A stretch of DNA of 11,714 bases from Cytophagales bacterium (GTDB lineage: Bacteria; Bacteroidota; Bacteroidia; Cytophagales; 172606-1): the NCBI GenBank assembly GCA_025455595.1, contig JALOMD010000039.1, positions 1 to 11,714 of the forward strand, given 5' to 3'. Below are positions 1 to 6,424 of this stretch, one piece after another (the first letter of the stretch is position 1; each line of letters starts with the position of its first letter). The notes beneath the pieces were generated by a model. That model saw only the letters and a list, made by a program, of their open reading frames with translations. It had not been told where the DNA came from and ran no database searches. The position numbers and the translations under genes are program-made.

Positions 1-66
1 TAGAGCTAATCGCTAACATCTAATCGCTAACAGCTAATAGCCAAAAGCTAACAGCCAAATCTCGCT
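1..66. repeat. Short direct repeats (CTAATCGCTAACA units) before the first gene
   Basis: The 13-base unit CTAATCGCTAACA occurs at 6-18 and again at 20-32. Degenerate versions (GCTAATAGCCAA, GCTAACAGCCAA) follow up to about 58. This is low-complexity intergenic DNA of a kind often seen in Bacteroidota. No ribosome binding site is visible before the ATG at 67, and the window edge prevents judging a promoter. Confidence 0.6.
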
Positions 67-1989
67 ATGTCTCAGCAGTATCCTTCCCTGTCTGTTGCGC
101 TGGCCGCCCGTCCCGACTGCGTAGGCCTGCGCCTTGGCTATGATTATGCCGCGCCGTTGAAAATAGAACTGGCTACAGAAACAGACGGACAATTCGTGTT
201 CGAGCCGATTTCCATCGCAACAGAAAATCTGGACTTGCTGCAATACGAAATATTGGGCCGAAAGGACTGGCAAGTGCTGGAATGCATTGCCATACTCAAC
301 ACCATTACAGAAGCAATTCTTGCCAATCTGTCCACATTCGTCAGGTTGCGGCGGTTTGTGTATCACCATCCCTTCGGCATTGGTCGCAAGCATATCGCGA
401 TTGACAGAATGGACAGTCTGGAAGAATTGGTTTTACACGAAATCAATGTGGAAATCAGAACGCAATTGCCACGCGTACACACTTTTTTGTTCAACAGTTT
501 TCGCAAAACAGCCGTACACAAGCTGTTGGCATCCCTCAACCCGAAAGTACTGCGGCAAGTGGCCTTGCGCCACTGCGGACTCATGGCTTTGCCGAAAGAA
601 CTGCTGGCTTTTGAAAACTTGGAACATTTGGGACTGACGGGCAACAAAATAACCGAATTTCCCACCGAACTACTGCAATTCAAAAAACTGAAACACCTGA
701 ACCTGAACAACAACAAAATTGCCCGGTTGCCTGCCGAAATCATGCAATTTGAATGGTTGGAAGAAATACTACTGAACCAGAACCCGGTCACCAACACAAC
801 GGAAATGAAGGGAAAGTCTGTATTGTGGAAGGCTGTCCGTTGGTGTGCCGACCACCAGACTCCGCTGCCCCAACGCAAGCTGTTCCTTGACTTGATGCAG
901 GAAAACCACGACGGAACAAAAAAAGCCGCTATAGAAGACCTGATGGCGGGCCTTTGTACAGACGTGGAAGTGATTGGGCGCAAAGCCATGAACGAATTGT
1001 CGAGACAACTGCCCGACCCTTTCGCCGACGGTTTTGAGCCGACTAAACAGACGATCTCCATTGTTGGCAAAGTAAAAGGGCTGTCGGTGAAGGAAATCGC
1101 GACGCAATTGAAAAAACACAACATCACTGTAAACAACAAGCTCGGCGACAAGACGACCATTGTCTGTATCGGCGAGAAAATGGACAGTGATTCGATAGCT
1201 GAAATTTCGCGCCGCAGGCTTCCTGTTGCCTTGCCACATCACTTGAAAGACTTACTGTTTCGCCTGGAAACGCCGTACCTGAAAGAATCGGACGACGACA
1301 TGCAGGAAAACTTGTCGCGGCTGATTCGCAGCCAAGACGAGGCCAACGTGAAGCTGGCGGCACAGATGATGACAAGCGGCGGCATCCCCGACGAGTTGTA
1401 TTACCAAGTGCTGTGGTTGGGTTTGCAAACGGGTTCGGCCCAGTGGAAACATTTCCGGGCGGTGCTGGAACGCTACGCGCCGCCTGCGCATTATGATTTT
1501 CTGAAAAAATACAGAAACAACCCATACGGCGTGTTGGGCGAACTGCTGAAATCCAAGACATTTGACCAAGCTGCCCTGTTGAAAGCAGGCATACGCGCAT
1601 TCTGGACACCGGAGGAGATACGCAGCAAACGATATCCGACAGAGCCTCTTTACAATTTTTTCCACGCAATCGTCGGTCAGTGCTTCGAATTGGGCGGCGA
1701 ACACGCCGTCATGGCACTGAAGGCACTGGTCAGCGGCAACACACTGAACATTTTGTTCGGGCAGGGGCCGGTCGGCGTACCGAAGGAAGTGGCGGTTTTG
1801 GAAGGCGTTGACACATTGGTCTGTTCGCACGAAACCGTAACATATCCTGCGAACCGCGACAACATAAAAGCAATGCGCGGACTAAAAAACTTGTCTGTGT
1901 ACGTAGAGCCAAACGTACCTGTTAACATGACCATGCTTAAAAAGTCTTTCGGGAAACTGAAAATCACGTTTCACAATTACATAATGTAA
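67..1989 (+). CDS. LRR / BRCT-like / helical repeat protein, paralogue 1
   Basis: A 640-residue protein of unknown function, probably cytoplasmic because no signal peptide or membrane segment is visible. The N-terminal module contains YPSLSVALAARPDCVG (residues 5-20) and an EILGRKDW motif near 61-68. Leucine-rich repeats span about 162-240, with consensus-like units such as LKHLNLNNNKIARLPAEI. A helical linker (about 255-315) precedes a BRCT-like module at about 328-398, recognised by SIVGK, then KTTIVCIG, then LPVALPHHLKDLL. The usual BRCT tryptophan is replaced by histidine. After it come a helical stretch with NVKLAAQMM and GGIPDEL (about 410-450) and a C-terminal module (about 540-640). 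The C-terminal module is the part most diverged from paralogues 2 and 3. The start at ATG 67 is chosen because the N-terminal motif conserved in the paralogues begins at residue 5. LRRs usually bind proteins and BRCT modules bind phosphopeptides or DNA; the ligand here is unknown. Confidence 0.85.
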   Translation: MSQQYPSLSVALAARPDCVGLRLGYDYAAPLKIELATETDGQFVFEPISIATENLDLLQYEILGRKDWQVLECIAILNTITEAILANLSTFVRLRRFVYHHPFGIGRKHIAIDRMDSLEELVLHEINVEIRTQLPRVHTFLFNSFRKTAVHKLLASLNPKVLRQVALRHCGLMALPKELLAFENLEHLGLTGNKITEFPTELLQFKKLKHLNLNNNKIARLPAEIMQFEWLEEILLNQNPVTNTTEMKGKSVLWKAVRWCADHQTPLPQRKLFLDLMQENHDGTKKAAIEDLMAGLCTDVEVIGRKAMNELSRQLPDPFADGFEPTKQTISIVGKVKGLSVKEIATQLKKHNITVNNKLGDKTTIVCIGEKMDSDSIAEISRRRLPVALPHHLKDLLFRLETPYLKESDDDMQENLSRLIRSQDEANVKLAAQMMTSGGIPDELYYQVLWLGLQTGSAQWKHFRAVLERYAPPAHYDFLKKYRNNPYGVLGELLKSKTFDQAALLKAGIRAFWTPEEIRSKRYPTEPLYNFFHAIVGQCFELGGEHAVMALKALVSGNTLNILFGQGPVGVPKEVAVLEGVDTLVCSHETVTYPANRDNIKAMRGLKNLSVYVEPNVPVNMTMLKKSFGKLKITFHNYIM

Positions 1990-2021
1990 ATCATGAACTG
2001 ATGTTACGCACGGATCCAGAA

Positions 2022-2052
2022 GGCGTTTTGGACAAAAATTGCCTAAAACGCC
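2022..2052 (+). repeat. CGTTTT...AAAACG palindromic repeat, copy 1
   Basis: Arms GGCGTTTT (2022-2029) and AAAACGCC (2045-2052) are a perfect 8-base inverted repeat around an A-rich centre (GGACAAAAATTGCCT). It lies 32 bases after the stop of paralogue 1. It belongs to the seven-copy family in this window. No T-tract follows, so it is not a classic intrinsic terminator on this strand. Confidence 0.8.
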
Positions 2053-2066
2053 TGTAGGCTTCTGTT

Positions 2067-2092
2067 GTAGAGACAAAGCCCCCTGTCTGTAC
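2067..2092. repeat. Degenerate GTAGAGACA palindrome
   Basis: GTAGAGACA (2067-2075) faces TGTCTGTAC (2084-2092), which matches its reverse complement at 8 of 9 positions, around an 8-base centre. Similar GTAGAGACA...TGTCTCTAC palindromes are common intergenic repeats in Bacteroidota. That link is from memory and not checked. Confidence 0.5.
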
Positions 2093-2107
2093 CGCCGTTT
2101 CGGATTT

Positions 2108-2176
2108 GCAAACACCGGGGTCTGTGGCACACAGGCCCGGTGTTTGCCTGCGCTGTCGGCCTGTGGCTCACAGGCC
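2108..2176. repeat. Compound inverted and direct repeat in the paralogue 1-2 gap
   Basis: A perfect 12-base inverted repeat, GCAAACACCGGG (2108-2119) and CCCGGTGTTTGC (2136-2147), encloses a second nested stem, CTGTG/CACAG (2122-2126 and 2130-2134). A second hairpin follows: GGCCTGTG (2158-2165), loop GCT, CACAGGCC (2169-2176). The core CTGTGGCNCACAGGCC is present in both at 15 of 16 identical positions (2122-2137 and 2161-2176), so this is also a direct repeat with a 39-base period. It could fold as RNA or be a repeat remnant. No known RNA family is recognised. Confidence 0.7.
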
Positions 2177-2197
2177 GTGGCAATACATTTAGATTCT

Positions 2198-2225
2198 CGT
2201 TTTTGACAAAAAACGCCCAAAACGC
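2198..2225 (+). repeat. CGTTTT...AAAACG palindromic repeat, copy 2
   Basis: CGTTTT (2198-2203) and AAAACG (2219-2224) flank the A-rich centre TGACAAAAAACGCCC. This copy ends only 8 bases before the ATG of paralogue 2, in the position where a leader or operator would lie. Same orientation as copy 1. Confidence 0.8.
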
Positions 2226-2233
2226 AACCGTCT

Positions 2234-4171
2234 ATGCCTAAACCTTATCCATCCCTTGCCGCCGCTTTCGCCGCTCATCCCGAATGTATCGGGATGGAGG
2301 TGACTGAATACCAAACCTACGGAATTCCATCGTTCGATTTTGAATTGGCCTTCGAAACGGATGAAGACATAGAATTCAGGGAAATCAGTGTGAAGACAAA
2401 GGATTCTGATTTGTTGCTACAGGAAATACTGGGCCAAAAGCATTGGCGTGTGATAAGCCTGCGGCCGTGGGAAAACCACGGCGACCTGACGCGCCAACTG
2501 ACGGCGCGTCTGTCAAATTTTCCGCAGTTGCGTCAATTGACTATCCGGTACAACAACAACCGCTTTGCTTGGCTTGAAAAGAAAGATTTCGCCTTTTCGC
2601 TGGAAGGGCTGGATTGTCTGGAAGAAATTGAACTGGAAGGTGTCGCCATTGATTTCCAAAAGCCGTTACCGTCCGTACGGAAGTTTGAATTGAGTTGCAC
2701 TGGGACTAAAATAGCAGGAGAAATCGCCGAAATACTGTCTTTTTTAAATCCGCATCAATTGGTTTCCTTGCGTTTGAGCGAGAACCAATTGACAGAACTG
2801 CCTGCGGATATCGGAAACTTTGTTCTGTTGGAAAGGCTCGACTTGAGTCAAAACGAATTGATTGCATTGCCCGTCCAAGTGATGCAGTTGGAAAAACTCA
2901 AACAAGTGTCTCTGTATCGCAATCCGATTTTGAAACAGACGGAATTGACAGAAAAGAACTTGCTCAAAACCATCAAACAGTGTACAGTGCAGCAATTTCC
3001 GATGCCGCTCCGTGAACTTGCGCTGAACCTGGTGCAAAATACGCCAGCAGGCACCGAAAACACGTCAGCGGACGACCTTCTGCGTCTGTTGGCCTTGGAT
3101 GTGGAACTGGCCGAACGCAAAGCCATGCAAGTGTTGTTGAAAAAAGTGCCTGACCCTTTCCAATCAGAATTTGATGTGTCTGTAAGCAACATAGCTCTGA
3201 TTGGCAAAACGAAAGGACTGGACACAACAGAAGCCCTTTCACAACTGAAAACACAAAACATACAGGCTTCCGAGAAACTCACTGACAAAACCACGCTGGT
3301 TTGTATCGGCGACACGTTGAATGCAAGACAGGTAGCGGAGATTGTCAAACGGAAACTCCCTATTGCCCTGCCGCAACACCTGCGCGACTTCCTGCAACGT
3401 CTTGAAAAACCCTATCTGAAAGATTCCGACACAGACACCAAACAGAATCTGTCGCGGCTGATTCGCAGTACAGACGAAACCAACATCAAGTTGGCCGCCG
3501 AAATCATGCGCACCGGCGGCATCCCCGACGAACTGTTCTATCACGTATTGCTGCTCGGTTTTTGGCGCGGCACCAGTCACCGGGTGCATTTCAGGACGAT
3601 TCTTGAAAAATATACCACGCCCGAGCAATACGATTTCATCAAAAAGAATCAGAAAATCGGCTTCTACAAAACCGTGGATTTGTTGTTCAAACCGTCTGTG
3701 TTCGATACGAACAAAGTGGCCGAAGCCGGTCTGCAAGTGTTTGCCTTGTCTGACCAAGAACGGCATCATGATGCTGGCATAGAATACTACCGACCTTTTC
3801 ACCATATTGTCAAGCGGTGTTTTGTGGCGGGCGGCGAACCGGCCCGGCTTGCGTGCAAAGCCCAGTTACAAGACAACACGCTGAACATCATGTTTGCCGA
3901 CGACTCGTATTTCGGCATGTTCAAATTGCCGAAAGAACTGTTGGAATTTGAACAAATTGAGCGGATTGTTTGTGCGCAAAATGTAATCACACAGATGTCG
4001 AGCAACCGGAAACTGTTGAAACAGATGAAAGGACTGAAAGAACTGGTATTGTACCACTATGCGGAAGGCCAGTCGTACAACGGCCAACGGCATTTCGCCT
4101 ATTTCCAGAAAATACTGGCCGCCGCTAAACAAGGGTTGCCGCATCTGACCTTCACGTTGCGAACGTTCTGA
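2234..4171 (+). CDS. LRR / BRCT-like / helical repeat protein, paralogue 2
   Basis: A 645-residue full-length member of the same family as 67-1989. The N-terminal module carries YPSLAAAFAAHPECIG (5-20) and EILGQKHW (64-71). The LRR block lies at about 170-235, with units such as LERLDLSQNELIALP. A helical linker with DVELAERKAM (289-298) leads to a BRCT-like module at about 318-388 (ALIGK, KTTLVCIG, LPIALPQHLRDFL). The helical motif follows (NIKLAAEIMRTGGIPDEL, about 417-434). A C-terminal module at about 530-645 ends in an LRR-like strand (LPKELLEFEQIERIVC and LKELVLYHY). There is no signal peptide. The ATG at 2234 starts the conserved N-terminal motif directly after repeat copy 2, and no ribosome binding site is visible. 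It is the best intact reference for repairing paralogue 3. Function is unknown; a sensor or adaptor role is inference. Confidence 0.87.
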   Translation: MPKPYPSLAAAFAAHPECIGMEVTEYQTYGIPSFDFELAFETDEDIEFREISVKTKDSDLLLQEILGQKHWRVISLRPWENHGDLTRQLTARLSNFPQLRQLTIRYNNNRFAWLEKKDFAFSLEGLDCLEEIELEGVAIDFQKPLPSVRKFELSCTGTKIAGEIAEILSFLNPHQLVSLRLSENQLTELPADIGNFVLLERLDLSQNELIALPVQVMQLEKLKQVSLYRNPILKQTELTEKNLLKTIKQCTVQQFPMPLRELALNLVQNTPAGTENTSADDLLRLLALDVELAERKAMQVLLKKVPDPFQSEFDVSVSNIALIGKTKGLDTTEALSQLKTQNIQASEKLTDKTTLVCIGDTLNARQVAEIVKRKLPIALPQHLRDFLQRLEKPYLKDSDTDTKQNLSRLIRSTDETNIKLAAEIMRTGGIPDELFYHVLLLGFWRGTSHRVHFRTILEKYTTPEQYDFIKKNQKIGFYKTVDLLFKPSVFDTNKVAEAGLQVFALSDQERHHDAGIEYYRPFHHIVKRCFVAGGEPARLACKAQLQDNTLNIMFADDSYFGMFKLPKELLEFEQIERIVCAQNVITQMSSNRKLLKQMKGLKELVLYHYAEGQSYNGQRHFAYFQKILAAAKQGLPHLTFTLRTF

Positions 4172-4194
4172 AGAATCTGTGTTTTAAACCATTG

Positions 4195-4221
4195 CGTTTT
4201 AAGCAAAAATTGCCCAAAACG
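4195..4221 (+). repeat. CGTTTT...AAAACG palindromic repeat, copy 3
   Basis: CGTTTT (4195-4200) and AAAACG (4216-4221) flank AAGCAAAAATTGCCC. It is the only large structure in the 75-base gap between paralogues 2 and 3, 23 bases after one stop and 25 before the next start. Same orientation as copies 1 and 2. Confidence 0.8.
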
Positions 4222-4246
4222 TCGCTGTCATCATAAAAAATTGCGT

Positions 4247-5617
4247 ATGTACACCATACCCACTCCGCTGCGGTACGCTTCCTTGCGAGACGCTCTGGCC
4301 AACCACCCGGACTGCATAGGCGTTGAAGCAAACGAATACTGGCACTGGGATAAGGAAAATGCATTTCGGTTCTCCTTCATGCTGGTTTTTCCACCCTTTT
4401 CGGGCGGGGCTGTACGGAATTTCTCTCATCCTACAGGCAATTTCGGCTATAGCTACAGAGATATTGAGATTGAGCCGGAGAACCCGGAGTCGGCGGTGTA
4501 CGAAATACTGGCGCGAGACGACTGGCAATATCTGGGAATTAGAATAGGCGACGGCCTGAATTTTCTGAAAAGCGGACTGTTGCCGCATCTGTCTCGCTTT
4601 TCACAATTATGGAGGCTGGTTGTTCATCAATACAGCGACGAGGGACTGCCTGTTTTGTTGAAAAACCTGCCGCGTCTGCAGAGTATTGAGCTGATGGGGG
4701 CAACCCCTGTGTGGGACAAACCTTTGGCGGAAATAAAATCTGTTGTTCTGTCGTGCAAACAACTGAAGGACATTACAGAAACACTGTCGGTCTGCAACCC
4801 GCAAACCCTGCTGCATTTGGAAGCGAAAGAATGCAGCCTGACCCAACTGCCTGCCGACATTGGCCGGCTCCAGCACCTGAAGTCGTTGCGTCTGACGCTA
4901 AACAACATCAGGTGGCTGCCCGCCGAAATCATGCAGCTCGAAAAGCTTGAGGAATTAAACCTGTACAAAAATCCCGTGACGGACGGCATCGAATTGACTG
5001 ACGCACTCGTACTGAAATCCATCCGAAAATGCGCCGAACAACAACTGCCTTCGGCCGCGCGTAAACTGGTGCTGGATTTGATGCAGGAAAACCACGCCGA
5101 AACAGAGAAGGTGGCTGTCACGGATTTGGTGTCCGTACTGAGTTCTGATGTGGAACTGGCCGCTCGCAAAGCCATGCAAGCGTTGTTGAAAAAAGTGACG
5201 AACCGTTTGGACAACACTTTTGACGCTTCGGCTCATTCTCTGTCATTGACGGGTAAAATCAACGGACTGAACAGCAAAGATACCGTCGCACAGCTACAGA
5301 GCCACGGCATAAAAGCCGACACGAAACTGACCGACCAAACCACGCTGGTTTGCGTCGGCGATGCATTGACAAAAAAAACAGGCGGAAGCGGTTCTGGACA
5401 GCAAACTTCCGATTGTGTTGCCGCAACACCTGCGCGACTTTCTGACGCAATTGGACAAGCCGTACCTGAAAGGAACAGATCAGGATACGACAGACAGCCT
5501 GTTGCGACTGATTCAGAGCCAAGACGAAACCAACATCAAGCTGGCCGCACAAATCATGTCGGCGGGCGGCATACCCGACGGCTTGTTTTATCACGTGCTG
5601 CTGCTGTATTTCTGTAG
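4247..5617 (+). CDS. N-terminal part of paralogue 3 (LRR and half of the BRCT-like module)
   Basis: As read, this frame gives 456 residues. Residues 1-377 are family sequence: N-terminal motif YASLRDALANHPDCIG (10-25), EILARDDW (86-93), LRRs at about 187-245 (LPADIGRLQHLKSLRL, LPAEIMQLEKLEELNLYKNP), a helical linker with LVLDLMQENHAETEK, and the first half of the BRCT-like module (SLTGKINGL, TTLVCVGDAL). The last 79 residues, after TKK, are out-of-frame and resemble nothing in the family. If translated alone it would be an LRR protein without the helical and C-terminal modules. Compared with paralogues 1 and 2 there is an extra loop near residues 45-70 (PPFSGGAVRNFS). Confidence 0.6.
   Translation: MYTIPTPLRYASLRDALANHPDCIGVEANEYWHWDKENAFRFSFMLVFPPFSGGAVRNFSHPTGNFGYSYRDIEIEPENPESAVYEILARDDWQYLGIRIGDGLNFLKSGLLPHLSRFSQLWRLVVHQYSDEGLPVLLKNLPRLQSIELMGATPVWDKPLAEIKSVVLSCKQLKDITETLSVCNPQTLLHLEAKECSLTQLPADIGRLQHLKSLRLTLNNIRWLPAEIMQLEKLEELNLYKNPVTDGIELTDALVLKSIRKCAEQQLPSAARKLVLDLMQENHAETEKVAVTDLVSVLSSDVELAARKAMQALLKKVTNRLDNTFDASAHSLSLTGKINGLNSKDTVAQLQSHGIKADTKLTDQTTLVCVGDALTKKTGGSGSGQQTSDCVAATPARLSDAIGQAVPERNRSGYDRQPVATDSEPRRNQHQAGRTNHVGGRHTRRLVLSRAAAVFL
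5371..5378 (+). other. A8 homopolymer at the frameshift site
   Basis: Eight consecutive A residues preceded by GAC and followed by CAGG. Codons read ACA AAA AAA ACA in the upstream frame; with seven A residues they would read ACA AAA AAA CAG and enter the downstream frame. This is where the alignment to paralogue 2 changes frame. Runs of this length are prone to sequencing error, replication slippage and RNA polymerase slippage. Confidence 0.75.
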
Positions 5618-6221
5618 AGGAACCGGCCACCGGGTGCATTTCAGGACAATTTTGGAGAAGTACACCACACCCGAACAATACGATTTCATCAGGAAAAGCC
5701 AGCGTTCCGATTTTTGCGGATTTTTGGACGCGCTGTTTCACAGCTCTGATTTTGATAGAACCGCAGCCGCCAAAGCCGGATTTCAACTGTTTGATTTGTC
5801 GGATGAGCAGCGGACAAACCCTGTCGGCGTGAGTTTCTATGGGCATTTGCATTGTGTTTTGAAACAGTGCTTTTCAGCGGGCGGCGAACCGGCCCGTGTG
5901 GCGTGCCAAACGCAATCGCAAGGCGATACGCTGAATATTCTGTTCGCCGACAATTCGTATTTCGCCAACCTTAAACTGCCCTCAGAAGTGCTGGAGTTCG
6001 CACACATCGAACGAATCGTCTGTGCGCAGCAAGTTATTACCGAAATACCGGGGAACCGGCAATTACTGGGCAAAATGAACAATTTGAAAGAATTGGTTCT
6101 GTATCATTACCGACCAGTGCGAACCCACGACAGCAAACGGTATTTAGACCGTATGCAAGAAATGCTCGTCGTCAGCAAAAAATCGTTGCCTCATGTAAAT
6201 TTCACCTTGCGGCAATTCTGA
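5415..6221 (+). CDS. C-terminal part of paralogue 3 (helical and C-terminal modules)
   Basis: This frame continues the family sequence after the frameshift. It begins with the end of the BRCT-like module (LPQHLRDFL), then NIKLAAQIMSAGGIPDGL, HRVHFRTILEKYTTPEQYDF and a C-terminal module ending in SLPHVNFTLRQF. It is very close to paralogue 2; for example both genes carry the identical 20-base stretch CACCGGGTGCATTTCAGGAC. The GTG at 5415 is only the first possible initiator and is not a convincing start, having no leader signals. It is best read as the downstream half of the broken gene, expressed only if the frame is restored. Confidence 0.6.
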   Translation: MLPQHLRDFLTQLDKPYLKGTDQDTTDSLLRLIQSQDETNIKLAAQIMSAGGIPDGLFYHVLLLYFCRGTGHRVHFRTILEKYTTPEQYDFIRKSQRSDFCGFLDALFHSSDFDRTAAAKAGFQLFDLSDEQRTNPVGVSFYGHLHCVLKQCFSAGGEPARVACQTQSQGDTLNILFADNSYFANLKLPSEVLEFAHIERIVCAQQVITEIPGNRQLLGKMNNLKELVLYHYRPVRTHDSKRYLDRMQEMLVVSKKSLPHVNFTLRQF

Positions 6222-6244
6222 GATAGATTTTGTGTGCCTATATC

Positions 6245-6272
6245 CGTTTTAGGCAAAAAACGACCAAAACGC
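6245..6272 (+). repeat. CGTTTT...AAAACG palindromic repeat, copy 4
   Basis: CGTTTT (6245-6250) and AAAACG (6266-6271) flank AGGCAAAAAACGACC. It lies 23 bases after the stop of paralogue 3. It differs from copy 5, 105 bases downstream, by only two bases in the centre, so copies 4 and 5 form a near-perfect direct repeat bracketing 6273-6349. Confidence 0.8.
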
Positions 6273-6349
6273 AGCCCCCTCCCGGCCTCCCCCAAGGGGC
6301 AGGAGGAAGTGTGTACCGCTCCTCTGAATTGAGTAGCAGTACACACAGG
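6273..6349. repeat. C/G-rich hairpin and GTGTGTAC inverted repeat between two repeat copies
   Basis: The first half (6273-6305) is a C-rich then G-rich stretch (CCTCC near 6289 facing GGAGG near 6302) that resembles the CCCCCTCC-type element at 10190-10260. The second half has arms GTGTGTAC (6309-6316) and GTACACAC (6339-6346). These extend inward by GCT/AGC after one mismatch, with a 14-base loop. No protein or known RNA is recognised here. The 203-base gap between paralogues 3 and 4 is therefore almost wholly repeats. Confidence 0.55.
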
Positions 6350-6377
6350 CGTTTTAGGCAAAAAACAGCCAAAACGC
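6350..6377 (+). repeat. CGTTTT...AAAACG palindromic repeat, copy 5
   Basis: CGTTTT (6350-6355) and AAAACG (6371-6376) flank AGGCAAAAAACAGCC. It lies 47 bases before the ATG of paralogue 4. Same orientation as copies 1-4. Confidence 0.8.
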
Positions 6378-6424
6378 ATTTTTTACAGTCATTTTGTCTT
6401 TGCAACTTACACGACTGCATACAG

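Larger units (their letters stand above)
4247..6221 (+). pseudogene. LRR / BRCT-like paralogue 3, split by a one-base frameshift
   Basis: Two overlapping frames (4247-5617 and the frame ending at 6221) together align over the full length of paralogue 2. The break is in a run of eight A residues at 5371-5378, inside the BRCT-like module. Removing one A gives GDALTKKQAEAVLDSKLPIV, which aligns without gaps to GDTLNARQVAEIVKRKLPIA of paralogue 2. The repaired protein would have 657 residues. Everything else looks intact, so the lesion is either recent, a sequencing error in a homopolymer, or bridged by transcriptional slippage. The translation start is ATG 4247; an upstream in-frame TTG at 4241 is unlikely. 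The product is a mosaic: the LRR-linker part is closest to paralogue 1, and everything after about residue 300 is closest to paralogue 2. Confidence 0.8.

Noticed and set aside
4195..4221. Repeat copies as intrinsic terminators
   Set aside because: No T-tract follows the hairpins on the coding strand, several lie just before start codons and copies occur in both orientations.
2022..6377. CRISPR array
   Set aside because: The repeated units are palindromic, unevenly spaced by up to about 2 kb and separated by genes, so they are interspersed repeats and not an array.
6230..6424. In-frame N-terminal extension of paralogue 4
   Set aside because: It translates repeat copies 4 and 5 and the C/G-rich hairpin, giving the same RFRQK-T-KT phrase twice from repeat DNA. 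ATG 6425 fits better.
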